A DNA stretch of 6,976 nt, from positions 6,159-13,134 of the forward strand of contig PMCN01000040.1 of NCBI GenBank assembly GCA_003154135.1, written 5' to 3'. The DNA comes from Acidimicrobiaceae bacterium. Lineage in GTDB: Bacteria; Actinomycetota; Acidimicrobiia; Acidimicrobiales; Ilumatobacteraceae. Numbering within the stretch: position 1 is the first letter of the stretch; each line of letters begins with the position of its first letter. Under the pieces are notes generated by a model that was not told the DNA's origin, ran no database searches, and saw only the letters and a program-made list of their open reading frames with translations. Made by a program: the position numbers and the translations under genes. Below are positions 5,458 through 6,976 of this stretch, in pieces.

Positions 5458-6442
5458 CACGATCGATCCACCGACTCCGAAGTCGGCCGAGACGCTGCTC
5501 GCGTCGGTCGATGCCCAGGAGGGCCTCGACGTCAAGACGCTGTCGCCGTCGCAGATGGCGTGGCGCCGCTACTGGCACCACAAGGGTGCGGCCGTGTCCA
5601 CCGTCATTATGGCGTTCCTGCTCGCGTTCGTGCTGCTCGCCCGCTGGACCGCGCGCTACGACATCAACGCCCAGGTGCTCAGCATCGAACAAGGGCGCAA
5701 CCAGTTCCTGTCGCCCCGCCCGATCGCCTGGTTCGGCACCGACGACATCGGCCGCGACATGTACAGCCGACTCATCTACGGCATCCGCACGTCGTTGTTC
5801 ATCGGTGTCGCCTCGGCCATCCTCTCGGTGGTCATCGGCACCGCGGCGGGCGCCCTCGCCGGCCTCAGGGGCGGCAAGTTCGACGACATCATGATGCGCG
5901 TCACCGACGTGTTCCTTGCCTTCCCGTTCCTGGTGGCCGTCATCATCATCCGCGAGTTCCTCGGTGGCCTGAAGTTCCTCACTCCGATCGTCGGCGACAA
6001 GAGCTCGGTGCGATTCATCATCGTGCTCTTCGCCATCTTCGGGTGGATGGGCGTCGCCCGCCTCGTTCGTGGCCAGGTGCTCTCGTTGAAGGAACGCGAG
6101 TTCATCGAAGCCGCAAGAGCGGTCGGTGCGAGCAACACGCGCATCGTCATCCAACACCTCCTGCCCAACTCCATCGGGCCCATCCTCGTGTCGCTCACCA
6201 TCTCGGTCATCGGCGCCATCATCGGCGAGTCGACGCTGTCGTTCTTCGGCTTCGGTCCGCAGCCCGGCCACGGCACCTCGCTCGGTCTCCTCATCGAGGG
6301 ATCGGGTCAGGCGGCCCTGCAGGGCAACTGGTGGCTCGTGGTGTTCCCGTGCGGGGCGCTCGTCCTGCTCGCCATCTGCATCAGTTTCATCGGCGACGGA
6401 CTGCGCGACGCGCTCGACCCCAAGCTCGACACCGGGAAGTGA
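5450..6442 (+). CDS. DppC/OppC-like ABC transporter permease
   Basis: This is the second membrane subunit of the importer, 330 aa. A hydrophilic cytoplasmic tail of about 45 residues with MAWRRYWHHKGA leads into helix 1 (about 48-65). The DppC hallmark WFGTDDIGRDMYSRLIYGIRTSL (94-116) follows. Further helices are at about 115-139, 151-168, 187-204, 241-265 and 293-315. The EAA loop is EREFIEAARAVGA-x(9)-HLLPNSIGPILV (215-247), with its Gly at 226. IIGESTLSFFGFG (257-269) and the C-terminal FIGDGLRDALDPK (313-325) are classic. The start is TTG, supported by GAGGA at 5439-5443 and by the 8-nt overlap with the upstream permease; no ATG or GTG gives a comparably placed N-terminus. The ATPase gene follows 7 nt after the stop. 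It forms a heterodimeric channel with the upstream permease. Confidence 0.96.
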   Translation: MTSTIDPPTPKSAETLLASVDAQEGLDVKTLSPSQMAWRRYWHHKGAAVSTVIMAFLLAFVLLARWTARYDINAQVLSIEQGRNQFLSPRPIAWFGTDDIGRDMYSRLIYGIRTSLFIGVASAILSVVIGTAAGALAGLRGGKFDDIMMRVTDVFLAFPFLVAVIIIREFLGGLKFLTPIVGDKSSVRFIIVLFAIFGWMGVARLVRGQVLSLKEREFIEAARAVGASNTRIVIQHLLPNSIGPILVSLTISVIGAIIGESTLSFFGFGPQPGHGTSLGLLIEGSGQAALQGNWWLVVFPCGALVLLAICISFIGDGLRDALDPKLDTGK

Positions 6443-6449
6443 CCTCACG

Positions 6450-6976
6450 ATGACCGAACCGATTCTGAGCATCCGCGACCTGGCGGTCGACTTCCGCACG
6501 CCCAACGGGTTGGTGCACGCAGTGCGTGGGGTCGACGTCGACGTCTCCCCTGGGGAGATGTTGGGTGTGGTGGGCGAGTCCGGTTCGGGCAAGTCCGTCA
6601 CCTTCCTGGCCACGCTGGGCCTGCTGCCCAAGAAGGCCGTCGTCACCGGGTCTGCCACCGTCAGCGGCACGCAGCTCATCGGCGCGAGCAGGAAGGTGAT
6701 GCGCGAGGTGCGTGGCAAGCGTGTGGCGATGATCTTCCAGGACCCGCTGTCGGCGCTCAACCCCGTGCACAAGGTGGGCGACCAGATCATCGAGATGCTG
6801 CAGGCGCACCAGGACATCAACAACCACGACGCGGCGAAGAAGTCGGTCGAGCTGCTCGACATCGTCGGCATCCCGCAACCCGACCAGCGTGCGCGGCAGT
6901 TCCCACACGAGTTCTCAGGCGGCATGCGCCAGCGCGTGATGATCGCGATGGCCATCGCCAACGACCCCGACGTGCT
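6450..6976 (+). CDS. DppD/OppD-like ABC transporter ATPase, 5' part (3' end outside window)
   Basis: This ATP-hydrolysing subunit of the peptide-type importer would act on the cytoplasmic face of the two permeases. About 175 residues are present and the frame is open to the window edge. Walker A is GESGSGKS (42-49), the Q-loop is in MIFQDPLSALNP (Gln97), and the signature is EFSGGMRQR (154-162), the FSGGM form of LSGGQ common in the OppD/DppD group. The window ends at PDVL, immediately before Walker B, so the catalytic Glu, the switch His and the C-terminal oligopeptide-transport domain are not visible. The ATG follows the permease stop by 7 nt, with a modest GGGAAG (6434-6439) as ribosome site. 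A second ATPase (DppF/OppF-like) is expected downstream by analogy with other operons. Confidence 0.95.
   Translation, partial: MTEPILSIRDLAVDFRTPNGLVHAVRGVDVDVSPGEMLGVVGESGSGKSVTFLATLGLLPKKAVVTGSATVSGTQLIGASRKVMREVRGKRVAMIFQDPLSALNPVHKVGDQIIEMLQAHQDINNHDAAKKSVELLDIVGIPQPDQRARQFPHEFSGGMRQRVMIAMAIANDPDV

Noticed and set aside
5399..6961. Long antisense open frame (520 codons) across the second permease and ATPase
   Set aside because: It is a shadow of two clearly recognised genes, with low-complexity Asp/Glu/His/Arg-rich sequence and no domain signs.
1..6976. CRISPR arrays, tRNA/rRNA genes, insertion sequences, attachment sites
   Set aside because: I saw no regularly spaced repeats, no RNA gene folds and no transposase or integrase motifs. 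Nearly all the sequence is taken up by recognised genes.

Overview
The window is 6976 bases of GC-rich DNA with every supported gene on the + strand. Codon use is strongly G/C-ending. The GAPDH fragment has the actinobacterial-style stretch DGPHKDLRRARAAA, and the lipoprotein has a Thr/Pro/Gly-rich tether. Together these suggest a high-GC actinobacterium, most likely an Acidimicrobiia/Ilumatobacter-like lineage. The lineage call is an inference from residue patterns, not a search result.

Bases 1-2455 are the end of a glycolytic operon: the 3' part of gap (catalytic Cys onward), then pgk 4 nt later, then tpiA overlapping pgk by 8 nt. These three enzymes catalyse linked steps of lower glycolysis/gluconeogenesis. 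The PGK is about two dozen residues shorter than usual, and the loss falls in its N-terminal (3-phosphoglycerate) domain.

Bases 2456-2671 (216 nt) are non-coding. They hold a hairpin just after tpiA, a dyad with competing arms, an extended -10 promoter candidate, a leader with mutually exclusive pairings, and a strong Shine-Dalgarno. This is where the glycolytic unit ends and a new transcription unit begins.

Bases 2672-6976 encode a Dpp/Opp-type ABC importer: a lipoprotein substrate-binding protein (SBP), a perfect 13-bp intergenic hairpin, two permeases overlapping by 8 nt, and the 5' part of an ATPase that runs off the window just before Walker B. The SBP should capture a peptide-like or other small solute outside the membrane and deliver it to the permease pair, powered by the ATPase.

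The main discovery candidate is the SBP. It reads as a natural circular permutant. The segment that normally starts the mature protein (IVIGAEQFP...NPIT...SSW...VLPGAY...SDMLKSEP) lies at the extreme C-terminus. The protein instead begins, right after the lipobox and tether, at the strand that normally follows that segment (MTITYEI...W-N-D-N-T-P-I). The old C- and N-termini appear joined through an Asp/Asn/Gly loop, DVNGDGQI. The reading frame is intact, so the permuted protein looks functional.
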